From Linum tenue (Eukaryota; Streptophyta; Magnoliopsida; Malpighiales; Linaceae), in assembly GCA_946122785.1 (NCBI GenBank), contig CAMGYJ010000010.1:30235608-30299607 (forward strand): a stretch of DNA of 64,000 nt, written 5' to 3'. The number at the start of each line of letters is the position of its first letter. Within the stretch, counting starts at the first letter, position 1. A program made the translations under genes and the position numbers. The notes beneath the pieces were generated by a model. It saw only the letters and a list, made by a program, of their open reading frames with translations, searched no databases and was not told where the DNA came from. Below, piece after piece: positions 8,572-19,769 of this stretch.

Positions 8572-11190
8572 ATGGACGAAGAGGCTCTTCGTGTAGGTTT
8601 TTTGTTTATGAATTTTTTTAATCGAAACAATCTGATTTTTTGTTTTTTTTTTTATCAAAACAATCTCTGATTTCATTACTTTTTTATAGATGGGTGCCGA
8701 GATATACGATCCTCGATTGTATATCCATTATGGCCCAAGGGATGCGAGTCTCTTAACCGATCAAGAAGCTCATCGCTCCCGTGCTATTTGGGATAACAAT
8801 CCGGTAATTTTTTGAGTATTCTTGCTTTATTTTATTATTTTCTAAGGTTTTATTTTGCTTTATTTAATCTAATAAATTGTTGTTTTCCCTATTTTTTTTA
8901 GGAATCGCTTGTTCCCGTGGTTCATAAAGGGACCAATAACTTGCCCGCTTGGCATCCAAGGTTGGAGCCCTATATAGCGAGGACAGGTTTGGGAATGTTG
9001 CGCCATTTCTTACGGATCGAAATCGACAACGATCTGCTTACGGCAATGGCGGAACGATGGCGTTCCGAAACCCATACGTTCCACCTTCCGGAGGGTGAAA
9101 TGACGATCACCCTCAAAGACGTGGCGATCCTCAACCGGGATGCCTATTTCTGGGGATGCCGTCATTGGTCCCCAGACCAAACCCAAAGTAGGTTGGGGGC
9201 CGCTCATACGTGATCGTTTGGGCTTTGACATGCCGACCACCACTCCAATCCAAGGACGGGGGCATCCACCGTTGAATGCGGGCCAAGTGTCGGTCCCGTG
9301 GCTGGTGTCTCACATCCAGCAAGAGGTTGTGATCAATGACGAGACACCGGAAGAACAAGTCGAGCGCTACGCCCGCATCTACCTCATCGGTTTGGTGGGT
9401 GGATTTTTGTTCCCCGACAAGTCCAACCGGTAGATTCAAGGCATATGGTTGGAGTTGCTCACAGGTGATTGGGATGCAATCGGGCAAAAGAGTTGGATCG
9501 GCCGTGCTAGCGGGCGTATACCGGGAGCTGTGTACTTGCTCGAAGGTTGGGGCAAAGCAAGCTGGTGCTGCGATGTTCATCCTACAACTGTGGGTATGGG
9601 AGCATCTTCCAATGTTCGCACCTCTCGACCCACGTCCATACCGGAGAAACGATGATGAGCTCAACTTTCTGCAAAATCTCCCATACGGTGTCAAGTAAGT
9701 TTATTTCGTACTTAGCTCAATTTAAATTTTATTACATGCTTGAGCTAGAAATAAATTGAATTTATCCCGTACTTAGCCCAATTTAAATTTTATTACATTA
9801 GCTAGATTTAATCTGAATTTATCCCGTACTTAGCCCAATTTAATTTTGATTACATGCTTAGCTAGATTTAAATTGAATTTATTCCGTACTTAGACCAATT
9901 TAATTTATTATATGCTTAGCTATATTTCAATTAAATTGATTCCGTACTTTTACTTACAAGGTGGATAGGAGCAAATACGAATGACCATCAACCTGAGCAT
10001 TCGTTACTGTTTTATCGTTCTGAGTTAGATAAACCATGGTGGAATCAGGTAATCATGTTTTGTCCATATTTGAACAAGTTAAATTTTGTCAAAGTAAATG
10101 GTCGTTAATTCCGATTTTTTGAATGGATATAGGTTATATGGGATCCATATCCACATGAAGTGGTTGAGCTGCATCATCTTAGGCACCCTCTAGATCACGA
10201 CACATGGTTGTGCAAGGTGCCATTAATCTGCTGGCACATGGTGGAATGGCACCTACCCGATCGATCCCTGAGGCAATATCGAATGGAGCAACCAATTCCA
10301 CAAGACCCGCCAGCAGGTTTCAGGGAGCTACATGCTATAGACCTCCGACACTCGTCAAAGAACTGGCAGCGAAAGCATGGATTCTACATCAACATCTGGG
10401 AGAATCTACACCAATGGGTGGTGCAAGGGATGCCGGAGACGAGACCGATGGGCTACCACGATGGGTACATGCAGTCGTATCGGAAGTTCACCATGAGATG
10501 GGTGTCAAAGCAAGGTGCTGTGATGGGTTCGTTGGTAAGTCATCCTAATCTCCCTCATTCTAAAATATATTTATTTTAAGGTTTAGTTAATTTTATACAT
10601 TTTGTGCTTTCCTTAGGTTGATGGTTTGGAACACGCCAAGTACACTCTCGAAAGTGCTCCAACCATGGATGAGCGGAAGACTACTTGGTTGACCCGACTT
10701 ATGAACAACCTCCTGAGTTGCACCAGAGAGCAAAGGAGGGATGTCGTGGCATATCCTCCCGTTCCTGCCCCGGCACGACCCTCATTCCGTGATGATGCAC
10801 CCATTGTGCCCCCGGTTGAGCCCCCACGAAGGAGCAAACGCAGGCCTCTGCCTACGTTCGAAGAGGTGCGTACAACTCAAGCAACCGAGCTCCCATAAGC
10901 GTTCGAGTACCAGTGGGCACCTGCAGCGGATGCCGGTGGAGGGTCATCGAGTCGTTGACCATCTCATGAATGGGACACTTTCTCTCATGGGTTCTCTCAA
11001 TTCCAACATCAGCAACAGAGTTCGATGTATAAGACCCCACAACAACAAACTCCGCAACCTCCGATCATTCGCCAAGCTACCGTTCCATCTCAGCCACCAC
11101 CACCACCATATGTAACCCCAGTTGGGGCTCGGGTCAAGAGAAATCCGCGACCAGCCGTTGAGCGAGCCCGCCAAGAAGCAGCAGCGGAGG
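8572..11190 (+). pseudogene. plant mobile domain (PMD) protein gene carried by the MULE, degenerate
   Basis: PMD proteins (PF10536, the aminotransferase-like/MAIN family) are nuclear proteins of plants also found inside transposons. Likely exons are 8572-~8593 (MDEEALR), 8690-8803, 8902-9694, 9961-10048, 10133-10534 and 10617 onwards, all at GT-AG borders. Recognisable stretches are LEPYIARTGLGMLRHF, EGEMTITLKDVAIL, GMPISGDAVIG, GSAVLAGVYRELC, ILQLWVWEHLPMF, RWIGANTNDHQPEHS, ELDKPWWNQ and VIWDPYPHEVV. The tail is rich in P, Q and R. Breaks: an extra base near 9133, a TAG at 9431-9433, a one-base loss near 9497, a stop after TTQATELP (10896-10898) with a shift, and a TGA near 10957. The order and length suit a full PMD protein, so a working relative probably exists elsewhere. 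The 3' end meets MURA without a gap. Confidence 0.8.
9700..9955. repeat. about 60-bp tandem repeats inside a PMD intron
   Basis: The phrase cgtacttag(c/a)ccaatttaa recurs at about 9708, 9769, 9825 and 9887, with a weaker copy at 9943, each followed by ttattacatgcttagctagattt. The intron runs from 9695 to 9960. Confidence 0.7.
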
Positions 11191-13742
11191 GGGGAACAGG
11201 GTATCCTTTCGTTCTGATACTTTTGACAAGAACACTCCCCTAATTCATAGTGCAATTTAACCGTTTGACGATTGTGACCACGTCTCCCTCCACCCCATAT
11301 ACCTGTTTCGACAGCGAATATTCCTTCACTGCGGTTAAAAAGAACAACCTTATGCTTACTTGATTTTTCATCGTTCTTCTGCATTTGAGCGAATACGTCA
11401 TGTGCTATTGAATGACCTTGCAACTCCCTCCCTATAGCTTGCTGTAGCCGAGCAACTCGCCACTCGTTGACCTTCCAATAAGACATTTCCACGATGACAG
11501 AAATAGGCATCGCTCGAAGACCCTTGTACACATTATTTATACTTTCTCCATGGTTGGTAGTTGCAATGCCCCATCTGGCCCCGTTGTCCATATGGAACGT
11601 CCACATGGGCAACTCTTGACCTTCAGCCCATACTGCTCCAGCTCGGTGGGTCTGACGGATCATTTTCATCTTCTGCTCGTACTTTTTTGGTTGATGTGCA
11701 ACCGCTAAAAGGTGAACAAAAGACTAACTGGTCAATACATGATGGATAACATCAGCTTATTGTGTACTAATAAACACAAACATAAATCGCATAAGAAAAA
11801 CATTAGTACCTGCATTCCAAAGTAGATTTTTGATGTCTTTCTTCTTCCCAAATTTGTGTTGGAAATTGGCGAGCCAGTGTCGAATACACCATCTTCATCT
11901 CCACCCCCACTCGTCGGGAAAACCACCAACAGCATTCCTTATCCCCGCATGTCGATCAGATATAATCGTAATATCTTCCCGCTGTGTCACGTGTTTGTGC
12001 AGTTGGTCAAAGAACCAAGCCCAACTTAAGCTGTTCTCCCCTTCCACTAATGCAAATGCAAGCGGGAAAATCCGCCTGTTTCCATCAACGCCAGTGGCAA
12101 TTAGAAGACATCCTCTGTACTTCCCAGTAAGGAAAGTTCCGTCAACCTGAATAAAAATTCAGGATATAATTAGTATGAAATATACTTAACAGCAAATAAT
12201 ACAACATTTAAAACCGGAACTAGTTGGTAAAATACCTGAATAACCGGTATGCAGAACCCAAAACCGTCAATGCATGGTTTAAAAGCCCAAAAAAGACGAT
12301 GGAACATCAGCTTATCCTGTACTCGAACTTGATCCTCAGTGTATACATTGTTGTATACTGGGACGAACAGTCCCAGGATTGGACTCCTCCATTGCTCCCA
12401 TAAGTCTAGGGAGTAAAGCATACGAATCCTCCCAATCACCATACACCTCAGCCATGGCTTTCTGCTTACCATGCCATGCTTTTTTGTACCTTATCGTGTA
12501 AGAATGTCGATCCTTCACCTCTGCCATGATAGCTTTCACCTTGATATCTGGTTGTGCTTCTATAAGGTGCTTAATAGTTCTCCCAACCTTCTTTGCTTTT
12601 AGTTGCCTGTGATCTTCGGAAAGTATAGAAGAGGAGCATGTGTGGATCGTCTCAGCTTTGCGAATCACCCAAGCACCCTTTCTCTTCATATTTGCAGCCC
12701 GCAGTTGCCACGTACAACCCTCTGCATCATGCTTGCATATGACATGTAGTTGTTTACTGTCAGAATATTTTACCTTCCACTCGAAATTGCGCCTCAACGC
12801 CTCTTCTATAAAAGCATCCTGCACAGCGTCTTTCGATGTGAACGCCATACCCACCTCCAAATTGGTCGTCGGATTGTACACTAGCATAGGGACAAAGTCG
12901 GGGGGATCATTCTGACTATGTAAAAATTGAGTTGGAACCTGTGTGTAATATGGCGTGGGTGCCTCACGAAATGACGCCTCATCCTCGTTATCATCAGTAT
13001 CTTCCTCCTCCTCGCTCACTGATCTCAAATCTTCCTCAGTATCCTCGTCGCTCGACTCGAATGGATAGCTCGGGCTAGAAGGATCAACATGACCACGATC
13101 ACCAACATCGTCCTCTCGCTCATGTGAAGTACGCCCTGATCGAATGGTATTCTCGATTCCATACCACTCTGGCCCCCAAGCAGGCCATTGAACACCATCG
13201 GCCTCAACAAATGGGGCTGGTTTAGGAGGTTGTGAGTATTTGTCCCATCCTGCACTACTCGATCCACCGTAGTTGATTGAACCACCACCCTCCCCGTAAC
13301 CTCCTGTATAACCACTGCCTTGGTAGTTGCTCGAACTACCACCCCATTCGTACCCTCCTGCAAAACCATCATCATAAGAATACTGGTGAGAATGAGATTC
13401 ACTGACCGCCTCGGTCTCAACATACACCTCTGCAAGCCGGACTTGGTTATCGCTTAGGAACTGTAACATCATCGTAACCGCGTCATCATCGTTTATGAAA
13501 ACTTCTTGGAACACGACCCCGCCAGCACTCATGTCTGGATACCGGTAAGTAATTTTGCCAAGTCTCGTCTGTCCACTCGTACAAACCCTTTCTGCACAAA
13601 GATCACAGAGTTCTTGAAAATTGAATCGGGAATCAATTTTCAGCATAATGGATTCGCCGTCCTCATAATCAATGCCTATGTCAGAGTTTGTCACCCTTCC
13701 ATTCCACCGAATAGTAAGATGAAACTTCTTGAATTTACCCAT
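11180..13742 (-). pseudogene. MURA transposase (MuDR-type DDE), degenerate
   Basis: Transposase of the MULE. Start chosen at 13742 (MGKFKKFHL). Exon 1 runs to 12236, exon 2 is 12146-11810 and exon 3 runs from 11704; the introns 12147-12235 and 11705-11809 have GT-AG ends. Domains in order: N-terminal MuDR/PB1-like domain (LTIRWNGRV..FNFQELC), a Gly/Ser/Tyr-rich and an acidic linker, a WRKY-GCM1-like zinc domain (FEWKVKYSDSKQLHVICK..GCTWQL..IHTC), the MULE DDE core (FWAFKPCIDGF, VDGTFLTGKYRG, IISDRHAGI) and a SWIM zinc finger start (CSCQKYQNERIPCS). Breaks: a frameshift between NPGTV and YNNVYTED (about 12345-12370), an in-frame TGA at 11895-11897 between GWR and RWCIRHW, and loss of the final SWIM His where the gene meets the PMD tail. 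Not functional. Confidence 0.9.
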
Positions 13743-13829
13743 ATCTACAAATCGAGGATAAGTATCTATTAGCTTAAAGACAGTAAAATTAACCAAAATC
13801 ATATTGTACAACTAATAGTATCCATCTCA

Positions 13830-14035
13830 TAACTAACGAACATAAATTCAACTAACTAACAACAACATAATACGAAAATTAAATCATACTATAACTAACG
13901 AAAATAAATTCAACTAACTAACAACAACATAATACGAAAATTAAATCATACTATAACTAACGAACATAAATTCAACTAACTAACAACAACATAATACGAA
14001 AATTTAATCATACTATAACTACTAAAAACATAATT
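13830..14035. repeat. 61-62-bp tandem repeat (three units) in the MURA leader
   Basis: Units of attcaactaactaacaacaa..ataatacgaaaatt..atcatactataactaacga start at about 13846, 13907 and 13969. They lie between the MURA TATA box and its start codon, probably in a leader intron that ends near 13747. Confidence 0.8.
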
Positions 14036-14160
14036 AGACTATAATACGAAAAGTCTCAACATACCAAAAAATGTCCGTTCTGTGTATTATGCTCGATTTT
14101 TGTTGCTGAAATTTGAAGAAGGGGGGAGTGGTTATGTTTTTACTTCTGCTGGAGGGTTGG

Positions 14161-14168
14161 TATTTATA
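14161..14168 (-). promoter_or_regulatory. TATA box of MURA
   Basis: On the minus strand the sequence reads ccTATAAATAcc. It mirrors the TATA box at 8341-8348 and, like it, lies just inside a word array (14186-14505). Confidence 0.6.
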
Positions 14169-14185
14169 GGAAAATCTGCCTATTA

Positions 14186-14505
14186 TTCACCGTTTTTGAC
14201 AAAAACGGTGAACCCCATCACCGCGTTTGTCTCAAACGGTGAATAATAGGTAGGTGTGACCTAATTTTGACCTACCAGGGGTGGGAAACGTGGGAATACA
14301 TCACCGCGTTAACCAAAAACGGTGAATGTATTCACCGTTGTCAACTAAAACGGTGATGTATTCACCGTCCTCTCCAAACGCGGTGAATACATCACCGTTT
14401 TAGATAAAGGCGGTGAATACGTCACCGTTTTAGTTTTAAACGGTGAAATATTAACCGTCTTTGACAAACGCGGTGATTACCTTCACTGCGTTTGTCAAAC
14501 ACGGT
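14186..14505. repeat. MULE right subterminal inverted-word array
   Basis: Same word as the left array (TCACCGTTTT/AAAACGGTGA and the TCACCGCGTT variant), more than a dozen occurrences in alternating orientation. It is directly upstream of the MURA promoter. Confidence 0.85.
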
Positions 14506-14514
14506 GAATGCCAA

Positions 14515-14600
14515 ACATGTGTACTTTGGGAAATTTTTTTATAACTTATGTATTTTGGAAATTTTTTTTAAGAAACGTGTGTACAGTGGGATTTTTTTCC
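14515..14600 (-). repeat. MULE right terminal inverted repeat
   Basis: Reverse complement of the left end with a few substitutions and one-base indels. It ends with ..ATTTTTTTCC and is followed by the duplicated GCAAAACAG. Confidence 0.9.
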
Positions 14601-15691
14601 GCAAAACAGCGTCTTCGATGATCTCTGATGAGGCCTCCTGCAGCAGCAAGGCCTGTCTCAGGTAAAACGGAGTCGTTTGAGTTGAGAGTGACCCACTCGG
14701 GAGGAGGCGGCGTCGAAGCGATCAACTCCTCCGTTCTTGTGGGCGGATCAGGATAGTGAGTTTTTATGTCCTTGTCTAGTGCAGTCCTCACGAGAATAAT
14801 CCATGCATGGACGCGTTGTAGAAAGCCTTCAACTATAATGACCTTGTTCGCAAAAACACGGTCATTTCTAGTCCTCCAAAGGGACCAGCACACGAGGCCG
14901 AAAAGGAGGCTATACTGGTCGTGCTTCAAGTAACGAGCGATCCATTCCTGCAAAGAGAGTCCTAAAAACCGCTGGTAGTCAAAAGGCTGGAGCAATCGCA
15001 TTCAAGTTAACCTGGCAAACTGACAGTCCCGCAACACATGCAGGACTATCTCTGGTTGTGAAGAGCTATGTCTGCAAATGGTCTGGTCTGTCAGATGTCG
15101 ACGTCCATGTTCTGCATTCGTCCTGAGCCTCTCCCTCGTCGAAATCCAAAGGAAATGTTGTACCCTACCTGGTCCTTTCCACTGCCATATGTCTCACCAC
15201 TCAAACGTCGTCTGACCTTCATGGCTGTTCACGAGCTCGTACGCCGAGCGGACACGAAATTGGTCGTTTGTCTCAGGGCCCCAGGTCCCCTCATCCTCTC
15301 TTGCTCCCGCCTTGGGTGGTTGGACACCCTGAACATGCAAAACTACATTTTCTGAGAGAAAGAGCCAAAGTCAGTTAGTGTCCCATTCACCCTCGGGTGT
15401 GGTGAACTCTGCTACTACAGCATGCACGTCGGGTGGGGTGTTCTCCTCGAGCACGTGATCGAGTAGCCTCTCGCTGCTGTCCACCCACCGATCAAGCCAG
15501 AATAGGGTGGTTCGGCCATCCTTAATGCTCATCTACATACCCTCTTCCATGATCGGCCAGGCTCTCCTGATGCCCCGCCAGATTATAGAACTTCGTGCAT
15601 TAGATTTCACTACCATCCGTCCTTGGGCCCACTTGAAAAACTTTTCCTGCAATATCTGCACCCAAAGCTCATCTGGTTTCTTCACAAAAAG
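14601..15691 (-). pseudogene. LINE-1 zf-RVT domain and RNase H N-terminal half
   Basis: Minus frames read, from high to low coordinate: FVKKPDELWVQILQEKFFKW (the region after the reverse transcriptase), SSIIWRGIRRAWPIM, a zinc-binding zf-RVT stretch (CRHSSSQPEIVLHVLRDCQFA), LVCWSLWRTRNDRVF, and the start of RNase H (WVTLNSNDSVLPETGLAAAGG). The first RNase H Asp motif (usually SDGS) reads SNDS. Several stops and shifts. It joins RNase H at 7748 through the MULE and the reverse transcriptase at 21335 through the LTR element. Confidence 0.85.
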
Positions 15692-17073
15692 TGATAACAT
15701 CGGATTTGCACATGTTTGCACCCTCGTTTCTCGATCATTTTGGCTTGAGTTTCTGCTCTCTTGGAGTATTTTATGCTAGGTTGTGTTCCTTTGTCACATT
15801 TCAGGTCCTAGCATGTAAATTGAAGCATAGGCGCAAGTTTCAAGTCAATCAGAGATCATTTGGCAATTCGGGAGAAGAAACACGAGCATGACCTGAGGAA
15901 TAATGGACTTATACCTCATATTATGGACAAATAATCATGTAATTTTGTCATGAAAAGAAAGAGGACGAGACTACGAGCGTCTGGGATCAAACGGCGACTT
16001 ATTCGGAGTCCGGACGAGGGAGAAACGAAGCATTAAACAGAGGCTGAGCAAGCCACACGGGCATCCTGGAACTCCACATGGCCGTGTGGGTCGTGGCCTT
16101 GTGGAAATCACCGAGCCTTCACACGGGCAGCTGGAAAAGCCACACGGCCGTGTGGCCTGGGCGCGTGATCGGGAATTTCTGTTTAAAACCCGATTTTCAG
16201 CAAAAGGAAAGGGGAGAGCTGGGTTTTTGGTTCCCAAACACCCAAGGGACGAACCCTAGAGAGAGAGAGCGACTTGGGAACATTCTTGGAGCTATTTTGG
16301 AGGATTTCTTCGCCATTGGAGCTCGGGAATCAAGCTTGGAGATGGAGATTGAAGATCTAGATCAGATTTCTGCAGTCTCTCTCTTCTCTATGGAGTAACT
16401 TCCCTTCACTTAGGTTTTGAGGAACCCTAGTTCCATGTGTTAGGATCTTTCTTGTATGAAGTTTTGGATGCTATATTGTTTGATTATAATCGATTGAGGC
16501 ATGATTTATTGAGTCAATTGAATCTTGATCAAATTCTCTTGATTTCTCTTTAACCTATGATAGATAGAATCTGATTAGGTTAAGAGAGCTTCCTTGATTG
16601 ATAGTGGAGAATTGGTTGTGCGAGAGTCAATCAATTCACTGCTTTGTACTGGAATTCATTCCAGTAGTGGAGTTCTGTGTTCATAGCCTCAGCTTTCTAT
16701 CCTGGTGAAGACTAGTCGTCTGCCGGGTAGTTGGACTGAGAGGGCTTGGTCAGCTTAAGAGATTCCAAGCTAATTTAGGATCTTCCGCAGTTTAATCAAC
16801 AGTAGATCAACCAAAGGTAATTGCAACTTGGACCTAATTGAGGAGTTAGGGGGAATCATACCTAAGTGAGTTCCCAACTTGTAATTAGTAGAGTAGTCAG
16901 TACAGTAGTTTATAAATCAATCCTTAATCTAGTTTGCTAGATAATGAACTGAAGCTGAGTAATAGTAACTCTAGAGACCCGTGGATTCGATATTTATTAC
17001 TTGTGCCACTATACTGCAGTCCCTTTCATTGGTTACACTTGGCCATTGTTAGGTGTTGTGTTTTAGCGTGTCA
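15692..17073 (+). repeat. LTR A (5' LTR), 1382 bp
   Basis: Starts TGATAACATCGG and ends TTTTAGCGTGTCA. Nearly identical to LTR B except for two extra segments (about 35 and 15 bp) near 15994-16028 and 16085-16105, both at or beside the word array. The array at about 16050-16170 uses CCACACGG/CCGTGTGG. Confidence 0.88.
16050..16170. repeat. inverted-word array in LTR A (CCACACGG / CCGTGTGG)
   Basis: Copies include gccacacgggca, ggccgtgtgggt, ttcacacgggcag and the paired form ccacacggccgtgtgg. LTR B has the same array with one pair fewer. Confidence 0.7.
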
Positions 17074-17079
17074 AGTTTT

Positions 17080-17096
17080 TGGCGCCGTTGCCGGGG
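17080..17096 (+). promoter_or_regulatory. primer binding site, tRNA-Asp type
   Basis: TGGCGCCGTTGCCGGGG, complementary to the 3' end of plant tRNA-Asp, six bases after LTR A. It is repeated at 21149-21165 after LTR B and, with one change, on the minus strand at 56669-56685. Confidence 0.85.
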
Positions 17097-17215
17097 ACTT
17101 TCTAGATTATTAGGAAAGGCAGAAGTTTGTTACTTTAGCGTTTTTCTTTTGTTTTCCGCCCTTGCTTTTCACTTGGGTGTTTTTTTTTTTGTTTTTGTTG
17201 GTGCAGATCTGAATC

Positions 17216-18429
17216 ATGGACCCTCATGGCTTCTCCAATCATTAGGGGTATCCACCACCATCCGAGTGGTATTACCCCGAGACTCCCTGGAGTAACCAAG
17301 GAGGAGAAGACTATGGAGTCGGGTTTCAGTACCAACCCCCTACTACGAAGAACAATCAGACCCCTGGGTATTTCAAGAACAATCTCCTTATCAAGAAGAA
17401 TTCCTCCCACAACAAGAAGGGCCATCAGATCTTGAGTTCGCCACAGCCTTCACGGGCGATCCGGTAGAACCATGCTACACTCCACAGCCAGATCCAAACT
17501 ATCACTTGAGGCTTCTCGTGGAGCAGATTGCTCGAGTACCTGAGAGATCCTTTCCCGAGATGGATCCTCATATCCAGGCCATTGCCCAAACTGACTTCTC
17601 CTTTCCCCGTGAAACAGAGGATACCCTTCAGAGCATAAAGAAGCACATAGAGGTCATTGAGAAAGCCTGTTCGCAGTTTTCTCAAGACAACCTTTATGCT
17701 GCCATACAAGTAAAGGTGGAGGAAGAAGAATGCAATCGTGAGGATGTTGAGGAGCATACAGAAGTTGTCAAGGAAAGCTCCCATGATAATCATGATCAAG
17801 TGTATCCTCTGGTGGTAGATCACAACTTTCCCCATTTCTGCTCTGACATGCTGGGCCCGAGCGAGGAGATGCAAGCTGAACTTATTGAGAACCTTGCATG
17901 GCGACTTGCTCTTCAATCAGTTATGGAAGAAGAAGAGAGAGAAAGGGTGAGGAAAGAAGTTTTGGAGGATGAGGAAGAAAACAAAGAAGAGGTAGTTCTT
18001 GATCTTTTTCGAGGAGAGAGACCACATTTTGAAGAAGGAAGGGGGGTTGAAGAAGCAAGTGGTGTCCAGGCTGAGGATGAAGTTGCGGTGGAAGAGGCTT
18101 GCACCGGCCCTATAATACAAGTAATATCCCCACCAAACTTCGAGGAACTGCTTATCAAGGACCCATTTGCAGTGTCTCTCTGCCAGACCAAGGCCACATC
18201 GACATCGGTCCCTCTTGGTGGACGCGATGGTGGTCACTCGATGTTGTCATATATGGTTTGGGGCAATGAGACGAGAGAAGAGAAGAAGAGGTCTCGAGGA
18301 TGGAGACTTCATCTGCATCAAGTGCACGAGCTTCCATCACCAGTCATACCACGTGCTCGTGACTTGCGACTCCACCTCATTGACGAGAACCTCAACTTCA
18401 AGGAGGTTCTAGCATGGACCGAAACTTAG
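17216..18429 (+). pseudogene. gag-like acidic protein of the LTR element
   Basis: The likely start is ATG 17216 (MDPHGFSNH), followed at once by TAG where the second internal copy at 21284 has TGG. After a frame change before about 17371 a long frame runs to 18429 (307 codons from the Met at 17506): YHLRLLVEQIARVPERSFPE, then a very Glu-rich middle (EEEERERVRKEVLEDEEENK) and a tail ending LIDENLNFKEVLAW. No zinc knuckle, protease, reverse transcriptase or integrase follows before LTR B, so the element must have depended on a partner for replication. I do not recognise a defined domain; the gag-like label rests on position. Confidence 0.6.
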
Positions 18430-18466
18430 GAGCCATCGTCCGGCTCACGACGTGAAAGAAGCGCTT

Positions 18467-18484
18467 GTTGGGAGGCAACCCAAC
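18467..18484 (+). other. hairpin just after the gag-like frame
   Basis: GTTGGG (18467-18472), loop AGGCAA, CCCAAC (18479-18484), 38 bases after the stop. Perfect 6-bp stem. Role unknown. Confidence 0.6.
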
Positions 18485-19769
18485 CAGTCGATTTGCATTT
18501 CTTTCTCTATTTCTCCTCGGTTGAGTCAGTTTTGTTATTTGATTTTAGAGTCAATAACACAACCTTTGTGAGATTTTGTGTGGTGTTTGTGTTCTGATTA
18601 CTCTCTCTTCCTGGAATGCACCCCCTGACCCGTCCATCATCATTCACCCTTGATCTGGTAACTTCGTTCTACCCTCCTTAATCTTTCCTCCATTAAGGAG
18701 AATGTCGTGCTTAAGTGTGGGGGGTGTTCGATTATGTATGCGGGTGAATGTTTGGCTGTTTGTGTGCTTGGAGCCTAGTTCACTGTCCAAATTTTTAAAT
18801 TTGAGGGCTCCAAGTACGTGTTTCCTTGCAAATTGCCTACTCATTATGCTTTGAATCGACAGTCTCTATAGTAATGTGCAACCTAGGGAGGTAGTGTAGC
18901 ACTATGGAGGATGTTGAAGTATAAGATTTTTCCTATCTAGCTCTCTGTTGTGCCAGTTGATTTTGTGAATTAGTGGAGCTAAGACCGTTGAATTCATGTG
19001 GTAATGGTGACTCTATTTGGATTGTGTTATGGACTCGTGTATCGAACAGGGTGCTCATATGGAAAATGGGAATCAGTTGGTGCTCCATGTCAAAATCATT
19101 AAATCTTAAACATGGGTTAAGCCCAACGTGTGCGGCACCGTTCATTGCACAAAATCGGGTTTTGGAAGAGATTTTAGTGATCCTTAGTGGGGTACTCCTA
19201 CAAGGTGAAGCTAAGTTGTCTCTAGTACAAGTAAAACTTCCACCCGTTGAACGGTTTGCCTACTTGAGGATGTGTTTTTAAGGGCACGGATAGAGCTTCC
19301 GACCCCCCTTAATTTCTTTGACCCTCCCCACGAGTTGAGGAAAAGGAGTTAAAAGAAGTACTCTGGCGAGCGCCAGGTGTACAGAAATTGCTCTTGCTCG
19401 ACTAATAAGGGTCGACCGTGCAAAAGACTACAGTTGGAACCCCAGCAAATGAAAGAAAAAAAAAAAGAAAAATGTAAATGAAAGTGAGAAAAAGGGGTTC
19501 CAACGGTGAAATGAAGTGAAAGAGCACCCCGGTACAACGAGTCCTTGGTTGTGAATGGTGTGAGTCCCTTTATCCATGAACTGGCTGTCTTACTTCCACT
19601 TCTTCTCATGATCCTGGCTTGAGTCTAGTACTCGCATTGAGAGAGATAGGGGACGTCTTAGAAGACCAGTTGACCACGTAAGCTGCTATATGATCTAGGA
19701 AATCCTCTACCGATGATCAGGGTTGTTTGTTGCTATAGAGGTCTGGAGAGCTGCATTGTTTTGAGTTAG
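18485..19769 (+). other. non-coding 3' part of the LTR element
   Basis: About 1.3 kb between the gag-like frame and the hairpin and purine tract. No frame looks like a protein. A purine-rich stretch (gaaagaaaaaaaaaagaaaaa) is at about 19448-19468. The phrase aagtgtggggggtgttcg at 18712-18729 resembles the purine tract near the LTRs but no LTR follows it. Confidence 0.6.

Larger units (their letters stand above)
7749..14600. mobile_element. Mutator-like element (MULE) carrying MURA and a PMD gene
   Basis: A 6852-bp DNA transposon with about 85-bp terminal inverted repeats (left 7749-7835, right 14515-14600) and a perfect 9-bp target duplication GCAAAACAG (7740-7748 and 14601-14609), the hallmark of the Mutator superfamily. 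Two genes converge: a PMD-type gene on the plus strand (8572 to about 11190) and a MURA transposase on the minus strand (13742 to about 11180). Inside each terminal repeat lies an array of the inverted word TCACCGTTTT/AAAACGGTGA, followed by a TATA box for the adjacent gene. Both genes are interrupted, so this copy is not autonomous. It inserted into the RNase H domain of LINE-1. Confidence 0.93.

Noticed and set aside
9131..9694. 187-codon open frame on the minus strand
   Set aside because: It is the complement of the PMD exon; the plus strand has PMD motifs and splice borders.
8572..11190. PMD gene as a free host gene
   Set aside because: It lies wholly between the MULE inverted repeats, has its promoter next to the left array, and is broken.
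17917..18237. Minus-strand frames rich in Ser or Phe opposite the gag-like protein
   Set aside because: Shadows of the Glu-rich plus-strand frame.
18712..18729. Second polypurine tract (aagtgtggggggtg)
   Set aside because: It lacks the hairpin and no LTR start follows.
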